Counted from the stretch's first letter, positions 1-7,710 are shown. The stretch is 64,000 nt of DNA from CAZQBY01 sp964540655 (GCA_964540655.1 CAZINR010000002.1:7582-71581); one strand, 5' to 3'. The notes: generated from the sequence alone by a model not told the origin. Numbers and translations are program-made.

Positions 1-855
1 AAATACTGGGGTGAAAAGAAGGTTATGTGTATGGTCACTTCCCGAGGATGCCCGTTCCATTGCATTTTCTGTGCGAGCAGCGTCTTGTGGGGACATAGCA
101 TAACATATAGAAGCATAGAAAATGTTATGGCCGAGATAAGGCATTGGAGAGATGCATACGGATGCGATTTCTTTTATTTCAATGACATGACATTCACGAT
201 TGACCGTGGAAGGATCGATGAATTGTGCAGACGACTCACCTCAGAAGGCCTGGACATAGAATGGAAATGCCTTACGCGGCTTGACAACCTCGACGAGGCG
301 TTGATAGCAAGAATGGCCGACGCCGGGTGTAGGGAAATGGCCGTCGGCATAGAAAGCGGCAACCAGGATATGCAAAGGATGATACGAAAGCATCTTGACT
401 TGAAAAGGGTGAAATGCATGATTAGGACATTGAGTTTGAATAATATAAACGTACTGGGGCTTGCGATAATAGGCTTTCCCCGGGAGACGCCAGAGCAGAT
501 CCTGGATACTTTGAACTATCTCATATCTCTCAAAGAGGAAGGCATGAAGGAATTTGATTTGTTCCAAGCAACGCCCTATCCCGGGACAGAGCTTTACAGG
601 ATGTGCAATGGTGCTAACCCGCAATCCCACATAATAGAGGACGGCAACTGCTGCAAGGAACCAGTTATGAAGAAACAGATGAGAAGACACTCCTTCATGC
701 CTTGTTCTTCACCAAACGAGTTCTTCAGCAGTGAAGAGCTGAGGGGGATAATCCATCTTACCTACGAACGATTTAAGAGTGGCAAACCGTTATCTATAGA
801 CGATTTGAATCTTGGTTGTGAAAAATGGAAGAATCTTCATATGTCAGTGAGCTGA
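1..855 (+). CDS. Radical SAM protein, 5'-truncated by window edge
   Basis: The frame is open from base 1, so the N-terminus lies outside the window; the first internal ATG is at 25. A CxxxCxxC cluster motif (RGCPFHCIFC) sits about 17 residues into the visible part, as in radical SAM enzymes that ligate a 4Fe-4S cluster and cleave S-adenosylmethionine. The SRGCPxxCxFC context is typical of the B12-binding/radical SAM class, whose cobalamin domain lies N-terminal and would be upstream of the window. Downstream are a TIM-barrel half and a helical tail. The stop overlaps the next gene by 31 bp, so it is translationally linked to the IPMS-like gene. The substrate is unknown; methyl transfer or rearrangement on an intermediate of the downstream pathway is inferred only. 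Confidence 0.85.
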   Translation, partial: KYWGEKKVMCMVTSRGCPFHCIFCASSVLWGHSITYRSIENVMAEIRHWRDAYGCDFFYFNDMTFTIDRGRIDELCRRLTSEGLDIEWKCLTRLDNLDEALIARMADAGCREMAVGIESGNQDMQRMIRKHLDLKRVKCMIRTLSLNNINVLGLAIIGFPRETPEQILDTLNYLISLKEEGMKEFDLFQATPYPGTELYRMCNGANPQSHIIEDGNCCKEPVMKKQMRRHSFMPCSSPNEFFSSEELRGIIHLTYERFKSGKPLSIDDLNLGCEKWKNLHMSVS

Positions 856-2372
856 ATAGCAAGGTGTTAAGCAACCTGCCAAAGAGAGTGTACGTATACG
901 ATTGCACGCTCCGAGATGGGGAGCAAACACCAGGAGTGGTATTTACGGAGGAGGAAAAAGTGCTGATTGCCGAAGCATTGGAAGGTGCTGGCGTTGACTG
1001 TATAGAAGCTGGTTTCCCGACCAACTCCAGTGGCGAGGAGCATGCTGTCGCACGCGTGGCTGCTTTAGGGCTTAAATCCAAGGTTTCTTGCCTGAGCCGC
1101 TGTTTGCCTGGCGATATAGAAGCCTCAATCAGATGCGAGCCGGATCTCGTGCATTTGTTCATCTCTACATCGGACATACATCTGCAACATCAGATTAAAA
1201 AGAGCCGGGAGGAGGTTTACGGCATGGCCGTAGAGTCTGTGAAAAGCGTAGTCGACAGAGGGTTCGAATGCCTGTTCTCGGCAATGGACGCAAGCAGAAG
1301 CAATTTGGACTACCTTAAAAAGGTGTATGCGGGAGTAGTTAATGCAGGAGCAACTACCATAAACGTTCCTGAGACGGTGAATTCCCTTTGCCCCGAAGCA
1401 ATGAAATACCTGGTGGGCCAATTAAAGGGGATAGGTGCCAGGATAGACGTGCATTGTCATAACGATCTGGGGATGGCCTTGGCAAACACGCTGGCTGCGA
1501 TCGAGGCTGGGGCCGAGGAGGCACAAGTCACTGTCAATGGCCTTGGTGAGAGAGCTGGCAATACCAGCCTAGAGCAGCTGGCGGTCATACTCGAGCTGGT
1601 GTATGGCGTCAAAACGGGCATAAAGCTGGAGAAGCTCACTGAGTTGTCAAACCTCATGGCAAAGTACAGCGGCATAGAACCATACCCGCTGCAGCCGATA
1701 ATAGGAAGGAACGCTTTTGCGCACGAAAGCGGGATTCATGTGCAGGGCATACTTGAAAGGGCCAAGACTTTCGAGGCCTTTGCCCCAGAGCTCGTTGGTC
1801 AGAGGAGAAGACTAGTGCTAGGTAAACATGCCGGAAAGCATGGGGTAGACGCAACTCTCAAGTCGATGGGATACTCTGGGTACTCTTCAAGTGAATTGGG
1901 AGCCATCAGCAGGCGGGTGAAGGAACTAGCAGAAAAGCAAAAAAAGGTATTCGATGAGGACATCAGGGCTATTGTAGACTCGGCACTCGGTAAGGGTCAA
2001 GATGAAGGGCCAATCAAACTGGAGGAAATTGAGATAATGACGGGCAACAAGGTGAAGCCAAGGGCCAAAGTCAGCCTTCGGGTCAATGGCAAGCTGATTG
2101 AAGCATGCGGGAATGGAGTAGGGCCGGTAGATGCCGCCATAAGCACAATAGAATCGGCGATAAAGGGGTTTGCAAACATAAGGCTCGTGAAGTATGAACT
2201 TGCCGCAATAACCGGCGGTACGGATTCCCTAAGCGACTGCAAAGTCACGATAAAAGACACTATGGGGGAGGACTATGTGGGGCACGCTGTGCATGAGGAC
2301 ATTGTGCAGGCTTCTATCAAGGCCATAATAAACGCCATGAACTCTGCAATGAGGCGTAGGGGGGGACGGTGA
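825..2372 (+). CDS. 2-isopropylmalate/homocitrate/citramalate synthase-family protein
   Basis: A 515-aa DRE-TIM metallolyase. The DCTLRDGEQTPG signature is near residue 26 and the metal-binding HCHND motif near residue 210. The long C-terminal part (about residues 390-510) resembles the LeuA regulatory domain. The family condenses acetyl-CoA with a 2-oxo acid. The length with a regulatory domain resembles archaeal LeuA/CimA/AksA, but no leuB, leuC or leuD is near, and the neighbours (radical SAM, LUD protein, TPP decarboxylase, second DRE-TIM aldolase) suggest a specialised pathway. The start at 825 lies inside the preceding gene, and the stop overlaps the GTG start of the next gene. Substrate specificity cannot be read from the sequence, and a leucine-pathway role is not excluded. 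Confidence 0.88.
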   Translation: MEESSYVSELNSKVLSNLPKRVYVYDCTLRDGEQTPGVVFTEEEKVLIAEALEGAGVDCIEAGFPTNSSGEEHAVARVAALGLKSKVSCLSRCLPGDIEASIRCEPDLVHLFISTSDIHLQHQIKKSREEVYGMAVESVKSVVDRGFECLFSAMDASRSNLDYLKKVYAGVVNAGATTINVPETVNSLCPEAMKYLVGQLKGIGARIDVHCHNDLGMALANTLAAIEAGAEEAQVTVNGLGERAGNTSLEQLAVILELVYGVKTGIKLEKLTELSNLMAKYSGIEPYPLQPIIGRNAFAHESGIHVQGILERAKTFEAFAPELVGQRRRLVLGKHAGKHGVDATLKSMGYSGYSSSELGAISRRVKELAEKQKKVFDEDIRAIVDSALGKGQDEGPIKLEEIEIMTGNKVKPRAKVSLRVNGKLIEACGNGVGPVDAAISTIESAIKGFANIRLVKYELAAITGGTDSLSDCKVTIKDTMGEDYVGHAVHEDIVQASIKAIINAMNSAMRRRGGR

Positions 2373-2995
2373 AGGAGACAAAAGAAAGCATTGAGCACCT
2401 GGAGCGTGTAGCTGATTGTTTGAGAAAAAATGGGTTCGATGCAAAAGTTTTTATCGATCCTAATGGCATGGCCGATTATTTTCTGGATAAGATAGGCGCA
2501 CATGATACTGTGGGTCTGGGCGGTTCGGTAACTATTGCAGAAACTGGCATAATCGAGCGGCTGGAGCTCAGGGGCAACATTATCTACAACCCATATGTCC
2601 AGCGCACAAGAAAGGAAGAGATGGACACAAGACGGAAGTGTCTACTGTCAGACTGGTTCATAACTGGGTCAAATGCAGTGACCGAGAATGGCCAGTTAGT
2701 CAATGTAGATGGCTTAGGCAGTAGGGTTTCAGCGATAGCATTCGGGCCGAAAAATGTTCTGATAGTCGTTGGGAAGAACAAGATAGTGCCTGATGTTGAA
2801 GGGGGCTTCCAAAGGATAAAGGATCTGTCAGCACCGAAAAATGCGAAAAGGCGCGGCAATAAAACACCATGCGTAGACGGTAGATGCCCAGGATATGTCC
2901 CCGGGGAATGCATATGCAACATCCAGTCAGTTATTAATGGAGATGCTGCAGGCAGGATACATATCGCGCTAATATATCAAGAAATGGGCTATTAA
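2369..2995 (+). CDS. LUD-domain (LutC/YkgG, DUF162-like) protein
   Basis: A 208-aa protein of the lactate-utilization LUD family. An N-terminal helix with repeated aromatic and charged positions leads to the glycine-rich VGLGGSVT segment, then a Rossmann-like half with TGSNAVTENGQLVNVDG, typical of LUD proteins. The C-terminal third has several cysteines (CVDGRCPGYVPGECIC), which could bind a metal or cluster. It starts with GTG overlapping the previous stop by 4 bp. LUD proteins accompany FeS oxidoreductases in lactate oxidation, but no LutA/LutB partner is visible here. In this operon it may serve a redox or CoA-transfer-like step, which is inference. Confidence 0.8.
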   Translation: MKETKESIEHLERVADCLRKNGFDAKVFIDPNGMADYFLDKIGAHDTVGLGGSVTIAETGIIERLELRGNIIYNPYVQRTRKEEMDTRRKCLLSDWFITGSNAVTENGQLVNVDGLGSRVSAIAFGPKNVLIVVGKNKIVPDVEGGFQRIKDLSAPKNAKRRGNKTPCVDGRCPGYVPGECICNIQSVINGDAAGRIHIALIYQEMGY

Positions 2996-3009
2996 CGGAG
3001 CGGTTAAAG

Positions 3010-4113
3010 ATGTACGGCATAGAATCGGATGTATGCAAATTCATAGCAGACGGAGGTTATGGCAGGATTGTCTACGTCCCTTCGAGCAGTCTGGCTAAGT
3101 TGATAAGCCTCATTGAAAAAAGATGCCATTGCGAAGTCGCCACAAACGAGTCGGAAGCTACTGGGCTTGCAATAGGGTACCATCTTGCGGGCATAAAGCC
3201 GATTTTGCTTTGCCAGAGCGATGGTGTTGCTGTCATGTTGAATACCCTGTGCTCCACATGCTTGCCTTACGGGATAGACCTGCTAGTTCTTGTTGACGTT
3301 AGGGGCGGCCCCGAAGAGGAGAATCCCGTACACATACCCTTCGGCCAAGGCTTGCCGTCAGTTCTGGACGCACTGGGGTTCCCATACCTGGAGGTTCGGA
3401 AGAGCGCGGATTTTGAGGGTTTTGTGCTCAAACATGCGAGCAAGCCTAGGCAGACACCCTTTTTCCTTTTGATATACCCATCCGCACTGACAAAGCCTGA
3501 AAAGAAGAACCCGCGGGATGTTCTGCAGAATCCAGATACAGGTGATACGACAATTGATGCATTGAAAAAGATGTTTCCAAGCTCCAAATTCGTTTCCAGT
3601 CTTGGCTTGACTAGCCGGTTGCTGCATGGGGGCTGGGACGATAAGCACAATTTTTATGTGCTGGGATCAATGGGCGATTCCTTGGGCATTGCAAACGCTA
3701 TATCAAAAACTAATAGCCGAAAGACTGTATGTGTAGTGGGCGATGGAGAGCTCTTAGCGGGCCTTGGCACTCTGGCAAAGATTGCTATTGACAAAAGTAA
3801 TCTGCTTGTCGTAGTCCTGGATAACGAATGTCATCTGAGCACCGGAGGACAGAACACCCTAACAGCAGAGGGTCTGAGATTTGATTTGGTAGCCAACGCT
3901 GTTGGTATCAAGCACACTAAGATGCTAGATGGTGTGGGGCAACTAAACGCCGAGCTTAATATTATACGCAAGAGCAGGGAGCCCGCTCTCATAGTCATAA
4001 AGGCGCAGCGGTGCGTACCGAGTTATCCTAGGATAAGAATGTGCCCTAACGAGATAAAACATAGGTTCATGAAAGGATTCGAAAATAGCCCTATTAATGG
4101 GGACAAGGGGTAG
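3010..4113 (+). CDS. TPP-dependent phosphonopyruvate/sulfopyruvate decarboxylase-like enzyme
   Basis: A 367-aa thiamine-diphosphate enzyme with both halves on one chain. The N-terminal PYR domain includes the activating glutamate in the ATNESEATGLA segment. The C-terminal PP domain has the GDGELLAG...LDNE motif, which binds Mg-TPP, followed by CHLSTGGQNT, the form seen in phosphonopyruvate decarboxylase and in the beta subunit of sulfopyruvate decarboxylase. The length matches single-chain Ppd (about 370-400 aa). Known relatives decarboxylate 3-phosphonopyruvate (phosphonate synthesis) or sulfopyruvate (coenzyme M synthesis). Neither PEP mutase nor ComA/ComB/ComC is visible here, so the substrate stays open. 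It lies 14 bp after the LUD gene and overlaps or abuts the next one. Confidence 0.87.
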   Translation: MYGIESDVCKFIADGGYGRIVYVPSSSLAKLISLIEKRCHCEVATNESEATGLAIGYHLAGIKPILLCQSDGVAVMLNTLCSTCLPYGIDLLVLVDVRGGPEEENPVHIPFGQGLPSVLDALGFPYLEVRKSADFEGFVLKHASKPRQTPFFLLIYPSALTKPEKKNPRDVLQNPDTGDTTIDALKKMFPSSKFVSSLGLTSRLLHGGWDDKHNFYVLGSMGDSLGIANAISKTNSRKTVCVVGDGELLAGLGTLAKIAIDKSNLLVVVLDNECHLSTGGQNTLTAEGLRFDLVANAVGIKHTKMLDGVGQLNAELNIIRKSREPALIVIKAQRCVPSYPRIRMCPNEIKHRFMKGFENSPINGDKG

Positions 4114-4114
4114 A

Positions 4115-5134
4115 ATGGCGGCATCTTGGAACTTATTGGACTGCACATTAAGGGATGGCGGATCAACCATCGGGTTTAACTTTCAGTTTGATGTCATCAA
4201 TAGGGTACTTACTGGTCTTTCAAACGCAGGCATTGATTATGTCGAGCTGGGCTATAGATCGGGGTCAGGGAGCGTACATGTTGAGAAGCCAGGCCCCACA
4301 GCTGACGTGAACAGAAGCTTCTTGGAGCAGATTGACTTCAGCACAAAAATAAAAAAGGCCGTGATGATAATACCTGCGGTTGCCAAAACCGAAGATTTGG
4401 ATGTCCTTGCCGAATTCGGCATAGACCTTGTTAGGATAGCCGTGTACCCGCATAACTTCGAAAATGCCATGGCCTTCGTTGATGCTGCGCTTAGATTGGG
4501 GCTTGAGTGCAGCGTGAATCAGATGGCCTCAAGCTATATGAGTGCAGATGACTTAGTGAAAAATGCTCTCGCAGTACAAGAGTGTGGCGCAAGCGTCTTT
4601 TATTTTGCGGATTCGTATGGGCATTTCATGCCGGAGGATGTCAACAGGCGAGTAGAGGCGTTAAAAGAGCAGTTAGATATGGAAATAGGCTTTCACGCCC
4701 ATAACAACCTATCGCTGGGTTTATCAAATGCTATTGCTGCTATACGCTCTGGCGCAGACTTCATTGACGCCTCTCTTTGTGGCATGGGCAGAGGGGCGGG
4801 AAATGTGCAGATAGAGCTATTACCGTTCGTTCTTGATCTGGCAGACTTGAGTCGCCCGCAGGTTGACAAATCAGCACTGATGGAACTAAGTTCCATAATT
4901 GCCCCCCTGCGAAAAAATCCGTATTTGGGCACCGCAGAGATAATCTCTGGATCTTGCAACCTGCATTTCTTTTTCTATGAGCTCATACAACGGGCATCTC
5001 AGAAACTGGGCGTTTCGGAAATGGACATTGCGAGGGGGCTAAGTGCAATAAAACCAAAGAAGGTAAGCGAGGAGCTGACCTTTGAAGTCGCTAGACAGAT
5101 TTTATCCAACCATGGAGATAACATTCAGATCTAA
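4115..5134 (+). CDS. DRE-TIM aldolase, 4-hydroxy-2-oxovalerate aldolase-like
   Basis: About 339 aa. DCTLRDGG lies close to the N-terminus and GFHAHNNLSLGLSNA in the middle, which are the metal and substrate signatures of HMGL-like aldolases. SLCGMGRGAGN is the conserved strand near the barrel end. The C-terminal helical region resembles aldolase-family proteins of surface-polysaccharide and secondary-metabolite clusters. An in-frame ATG at 4097 lies inside the previous gene; 4115 is preferred because a GGGGT-like ribosome-binding site precedes it. The 3' end overlaps the YjbQ gene. It is probably a C-C bond lyase or synthase acting on a 2-oxo acid. It shares the fold with the upstream IPMS-like gene but is not a close copy. 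Confidence 0.85.
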   Translation: MAASWNLLDCTLRDGGSTIGFNFQFDVINRVLTGLSNAGIDYVELGYRSGSGSVHVEKPGPTADVNRSFLEQIDFSTKIKKAVMIIPAVAKTEDLDVLAEFGIDLVRIAVYPHNFENAMAFVDAALRLGLECSVNQMASSYMSADDLVKNALAVQECGASVFYFADSYGHFMPEDVNRRVEALKEQLDMEIGFHAHNNLSLGLSNAIAAIRSGADFIDASLCGMGRGAGNVQIELLPFVLDLADLSRPQVDKSALMELSSIIAPLRKNPYLGTAEIISGSCNLHFFFYELIQRASQKLGVSEMDIARGLSAIKPKKVSEELTFEVARQILSNHGDNIQI

Positions 5135-5522
5135 GGGCTTCGGAGACTTGCAAGATATCACAAAAGAAGTAGAAAAGATTGCGAACCTATCGAGCGTATC
5201 AAGCGGCATCATAACCCTATTCATCAGGGGCTCAACAACAGCCCTTGTGATTTATAAAAATGATGCGGGTTCCATCCAAGATTTGATGGAAGCGCTTGGG
5301 GATCTCGCCCCGGCTGACAAAATATACAAGCACGAACAGACTTCGGGCGACAGCAATGGCGCGTCGCATATAAAGTCGGGGTTATTGGGGCCCTGCCTCA
5401 CAATACCCTTTGTGGAAAACGAACTTTGTATCAGCAAAACACAAACAATTTTTGCCGTAGATTTTGATCCAAAGGAATCAAATCGAAGTATAATTGCGTG
5501 TGTATCAAAGGCGGAAGTCTAG
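5112..5522 (+). CDS. YjbQ/UPF0047 family protein
   Basis: About 136 aa from the ATG at 5112 (an upstream in-frame start at 5082 is deeper inside the aldolase gene). The family hallmarks are visible: a strand with RGSTTALVIY, the HEQTSGDSNGASHIKSGLLG segment with conserved histidines, and a strand-rich C-terminus. YjbQ proteins are small trimeric beta proteins; weak thiamine-phosphate synthase activity has been reported for the family, but the real role is unclear. It is the last gene of the operon and overlaps the aldolase by 23 bp. The presence of a TPP enzyme in the same operon is suggestive but proves nothing. Confidence 0.82.
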   Translation: MEITFRSKGFGDLQDITKEVEKIANLSSVSSGIITLFIRGSTTALVIYKNDAGSIQDLMEALGDLAPADKIYKHEQTSGDSNGASHIKSGLLGPCLTIPFVENELCISKTQTIFAVDFDPKESNRSIIACVSKAEV

Positions 5523-5577
5523 ATGTAAAGACAGCTTGGATGCATCATTATCTTACGGATGAGCAAAGCGGTTTATC

Positions 5578-5715
5578 ATGGTCTCCGAGATGAAGACGAA
5601 GATCTTCATAGTCCGTCACGGCAAATCCGAGGGTAACCTGAAGAGATGCTTCCAGGGCAGGGATGATATGCCTCATATACCCAGCAATTTGCATATTCTC
5701 TCAATTGCCACATAG
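5578..5715 (+). pseudogene. Histidine phosphatase (phosphoglycerate mutase-like) N-terminal remnant
   Basis: The frame from ATG 5578 encodes KIFIVRHGKSEGNLKRCFQG, the canonical N-terminal RHG motif plus the following substrate loop of the histidine phosphatase superfamily, then loses similarity at about 5668 and stops at 5713-5715. A complete enzyme needs about 200 aa; only about 30 family-like residues remain. The break coincides with the end of the oppositely oriented gene at 5673, so the gene was probably cut by a rearrangement or insertion. It is not close in sequence to the intact histidine phosphatase at 16212-16799. Confidence 0.7.
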
Positions 5716-6347
5716 CGGGTGCCCAGGAAATACTGCAGCTGTTTCCTTGCCAAATCCATCCCGCCTATGAGTTCATCGAGCAGCTGCCCAGTGCCGATCA
5801 GTTCGGCGTATAACTTAATGTCGGGCATCTGCTCGCCGATAGAACTGTAATAATTCGCAACCTTTCGGGCAGAATCCCCATCAACTGGAAGAATCAGTCT
5901 TAGATCCTTTTCATGTCTGAATGGATTGCGCATTCCGGGAATAAATCTCTCGGGTATCCCAGCTTCCTTTAATGCCGCGTCCCTATAGCCCATCTGGACA
6001 GAGTGTATGCGCGTCTTGTTAGCTGCATAGAAACGGATCACTTCGCCTTTGATACTTTCAGGTATCTCCGTCTCGGGTTTTCCGAGCCACGAGCTTATAA
6101 GGTCCTCTGCGACTTTCCCATCTTTTTCGCCAAACAAGCGCTCGTATACGCCTATGTTGATGATGTCCAGCTTTTTTGGTGTGGGCGTGCTATTTGCCAT
6201 GATTTTGTCGACGTCAATTCCTGCGCTGTCAAAAATCAAACCCTCCGGAAGGCGCATCTTGGATGCAGTCCACCTGAATACTGCCTGAAAGGTCGGGCTG
6301 CGCTGGATGTTGCCGGAATCCACGCACCTGATTATGCATTTCTCCAT
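5673..6347 (-). CDS. Low-molecular-weight phosphatase-like protein, active-site Cys missing
   Basis: A 224-aa protein. The N-terminus CIIRCVDSGNIQRSPTFQA aligns with the LMW protein tyrosine phosphatase P-loop VCxGNxCRSP, but the nucleophilic cysteine position is Asp and the second cysteine is Gln, while GN and RSP are kept. It therefore looks like a pseudo-phosphatase or an enzyme with different chemistry. The rest is mixed helical, with a long C-terminal helical extension beyond the usual 150 aa. It overlaps the histidine-phosphatase remnant on the other strand and lies just outside the distal end of the tRNA-Tyr cassette array. The cysteine immediately before the loop (RCV) is displaced by one or more positions and might be a shifted nucleophile; structure prediction would tell. 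Confidence 0.72.
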   Translation of the reverse strand: MEKCIIRCVDSGNIQRSPTFQAVFRWTASKMRLPEGLIFDSAGIDVDKIMANSTPTPKKLDIINIGVYERLFGEKDGKVAEDLISSWLGKPETEIPESIKGEVIRFYAANKTRIHSVQMGYRDAALKEAGIPERFIPGMRNPFRHEKDLRLILPVDGDSARKVANYYSSIGEQMPDIKLYAELIGTGQLLDELIGGMDLARKQLQYFLGTRYVAIERICKLLGI

Positions 6348-6521
6348 TGCATTCTAGTTAGAGTTCAGAAAAAGAAAAGCCGGCTTTTGATTAACCTCTT
6401 TTGACCGGGATGGCGCCCTTTGACCTCAAAGCACGAAGCCTGCTGCCATCTACAAAGCCGCCAAAGCTAAGGAAGCAAGTGAAGGTCCAACCAATGTAAC
6501 TGGTTTGAACCGAGGATAATG
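6348..6521. other. Intergenic spacer at distal edge of the Tyr cassette array
   Basis: No gene is seen. At about 6449-6480 the sequence AGCTAAGGAAGCAAGTGAAGG resembles the strings that precede the tRNA cores in the Gly and Arg loci (GCTAAGCC...GTAAG). Unlike the internal junctions, no CCGGTCGGCGGTC left arm is present before the first core, as expected if this is the outer boundary of the array. Confidence 0.45.
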
Positions 6522-6681
6522 TCCCGCCTCCCGGAATCTAGGCGCTTCGCGCCTGTTTTCAGTTTTCTGTCCTGGGTCTTCCTTGGGTTTCCAGCACGAA
6601 GGTCCCGACGGGACCTTGTGCGCAGGTTTGTCTTCGGCAAACCTCGCGTTCTCGGTTTTCGAACTGGTCATTTTGAACACT
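6522..6681. repeat. Core + right arm, distal end of Tyr array (copy 1)
   Basis: Core 6522-6535, followed by the hairpin AGGCGCTTCGCGCCT, the word CAGTTTTCTGTCCTGGGTC and a paired bulged hairpin at 6594-6648 (GCAC-G-AAGGTCCC/GGGACCTT-GTGC, then CGC-AGGTTTG/CAAACCT-C-GCG). It ends at GGTCATTTTGAACACTG. No left arm precedes it. Confidence 0.8.
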
Positions 6682-6690
6682 GTTTTAGCA

Positions 6691-7017
6691 TTAATAACCA
6701 AACCGCCTTTCGTAGTTCTTGTGGTCAAGCCACTCTAAGATGATGGAAATAATCTTCACTTCATCATCCGCCACAGAGTACATCAGCCTCCACCCGTTGG
6801 GCAGGTCGTATTTCCAGAGGTTGTCAATCCCATACTTCTTATAATCCTTTGAGATTAGCCTTTTCGGCACATGGATTCCTGCTGAATGATCTCTCTTAAG
6901 ATCCTCAATAGCCCTACTGATATATTCATGGAGGCGCTTGTCCTCATACTTTCCCCCTTTCAGATTTTCGTATGCTTCCTTAAGCTTTTCATCAACAAAA
7001 TAGACCTCAGTTTTCAT
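6691..7017 (-). CDS. RelE/YoeB-like type II toxin
   Basis: 108 aa, basic and compact. A helical N-terminus with many lysines is followed by a strand-rich C-terminal half (WKYDLPNGWRLMYSVADDEVKIISIILEWLDHKNYERRFGY) typical of RelE/ParE-fold toxins, which cleave mRNA at the ribosome or act on gyrase. The conserved WRLMY core strand and a terminal Tyr-Glu-Arg-Arg-Phe are visible. It is the second gene of a two-gene unit; its ATG overlaps the stop of the partner at 7014 by 4 bp, the usual TA coupling. It is the first cargo of the tRNA-Tyr array, enclosed by cores at 6522 and 7379, and is AT-richer than the chromosome around it. The target is unknown. Confidence 0.75.
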   Translation of the reverse strand: MKTEVYFVDEKLKEAYENLKGGKYEDKRLHEYISRAIEDLKRDHSAGIHVPKRLISKDYKKYGIDNLWKYDLPNGWRLMYSVADDEVKIISIILEWLDHKNYERRFGY

Positions 7018-7271
7018 GCCTTCAACCTCGGATTGCTCGTTATCCTCCTTACAAGTTCAGGGTTCCAGACCCAGATTATCTGTCCGTCCTTTATTATGAT
7101 CTTTCCAGAGTCCTGCAGGTAATCAAGGATGACGTTGAACGTCTGGTACATAACCTTCTTCGGCAGGGATTTCCAAAGCTGCTTCTTTGTAGGATAGTCC
7201 TCATGTTCTTGTATGGCTTTTTCCACCATCAACACCGTATCCAACCTCGGATAATGTAAAACCGCTTGCAT
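7014..7271 (-). CDS. Putative antitoxin / small winged-helix protein
   Basis: 85 aa, upstream of and coupled to the RelE-like gene. The sequence (TKKQLWKSLPKKVMYQTFNVILDYLQDSGKIIIKDGQIIWVW) reads as a winged helix-turn-helix in which the last two strands form the wing, which would fit a DNA-binding antitoxin that autorepresses the pair. It is not a family I can name with certainty. Upstream on the minus strand an AT-rich promoter contains TATA-like elements and the partly symmetric GTTATATATGTTTATAC (about 7277-7293), a candidate operator. Confidence 0.6.
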   Translation of the reverse strand: MQAVLHYPRLDTVLMVEKAIQEHEDYPTKKQLWKSLPKKVMYQTFNVILDYLQDSGKIIIKDGQIIWVWNPELVRRITSNPRLKA

Positions 7272-7327
7272 TTTTCAGTTATATATGTTTATACAATTAA
7301 AGAATAAAAAGGTTTTCTGTTTTCTAA

Positions 7328-7520
7328 CCGGTCGGCGGTCAGGAAGACTCAAGACCGATAACTGAAGACTGAAAATAATCCCGCCTCCCGGAAGGTATGC
7401 CCTTCGGGCATGTTTTGGGTTTTCTGTCCTGCGTCTTCCTCAGGTTTCCAGTTCACTGTTTTCTGTGAACTGGTCATCTGGGAAACCCCGGGTAGGTTAA
7501 TGAAAGTACAAAGAAAAATT
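7328..7520. repeat. Left arm + core + right arm junction (Tyr copy 2)
   Basis: Left arm 7328-7378 (CCGGTCGGCGGTC, then AAGACCGATAACTGAAGACTG), core 7379-7392, right arm from 7393 with the hairpin ATGCCCTTCGGGCAT, a TTTTCTGTCCTGCGTC word, a CAGTTCAC...GTGAACTG hairpin and the terminal GGTCATCTGGGAAACCCC. Confidence 0.82.
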
Positions 7521-7528
7521 ACGCGCTC

Positions 7529-7583
7529 CGCCCGAATGTCACAAAGTGACATTGGGCGCAACTTCGCTTCGCGAAGTTCGCGC
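7529..7583. repeat. Paired bulged hairpin in Fic unit
   Basis: First stem CGCCC-G-AATGTCAC / GTGACATT-GGGCG with one unpaired G on its 5' side; second stem GCGC-AACTTCGC / GCGAAGTT-C-GCGC with one unpaired C on its 3' side. The reverse complement of the second has the form of the first, so the two are inverted copies. Same architecture as the hairpins at 6594, 8720, 9924, 11518, 18850 and 46363, with different base pairs. Confidence 0.75.
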
Positions 7584-7604
7584 GCTAAGGACATAAAGGT
7601 AGGT

Positions 7605-7642
7605 GTTACACTACGACATGGACCATATGTAGTGTAAAACGC
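7605..7642. repeat. GTTACACTAC/GTAGTGTAA inverted pair upstream of fic
   Basis: TGTTACACTAC is followed about 15 nt later by GTAGTGTAAAACGCT, forming an inverted repeat about 70 bp before the Fic start. The same arrangement stands before the NYN gene at 8972-9010. Candidate operator or hairpin shared by two cassettes. Confidence 0.55.
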
Positions 7643-7672
7643 TCATTCTGTCTAATAAATAGGCACTACAAA

Positions 7673-7682
7673 ATTTAAAAGG
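7673..7682 (+). promoter_or_regulatory. TATA-box-like promoter of fic
   Basis: ATTTAAAAGG lies about 30-38 nt before the ATG at 7711, the spacing expected of an archaeal promoter with a very short leader. No Shine-Dalgarno sequence is seen directly before the start. Confidence 0.5.
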
Positions 7683-7710
7683 TTTTTATTTCTGTAGCGC
7701 CTAAGTATAC

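Noticed and set aside
825..2372. leuA as a firm gene name
   Set aside because: The family also includes citramalate, homocitrate and phosphonomethylmalate synthases, and the neighbours are not leucine genes.
3010..4113. Coenzyme M pathway gene (comDE) as a firm call
   Set aside because: The single-chain form and the context fit phosphonopyruvate decarboxylase at least as well, and no other CoM biosynthesis gene is in the window.
6450..6728. Open frames made of repeat sequence (also 7349-7594, 8665-8898, 10624-10854, 11444-11641, 18301-18837, 19424-19747)
   Set aside because: Their translations share strings such as KTENRR, FREAG and FSVFSYRS because they run through the arms and cores. They have no ribosome-binding site or conserved protein features and are non-coding repeats.
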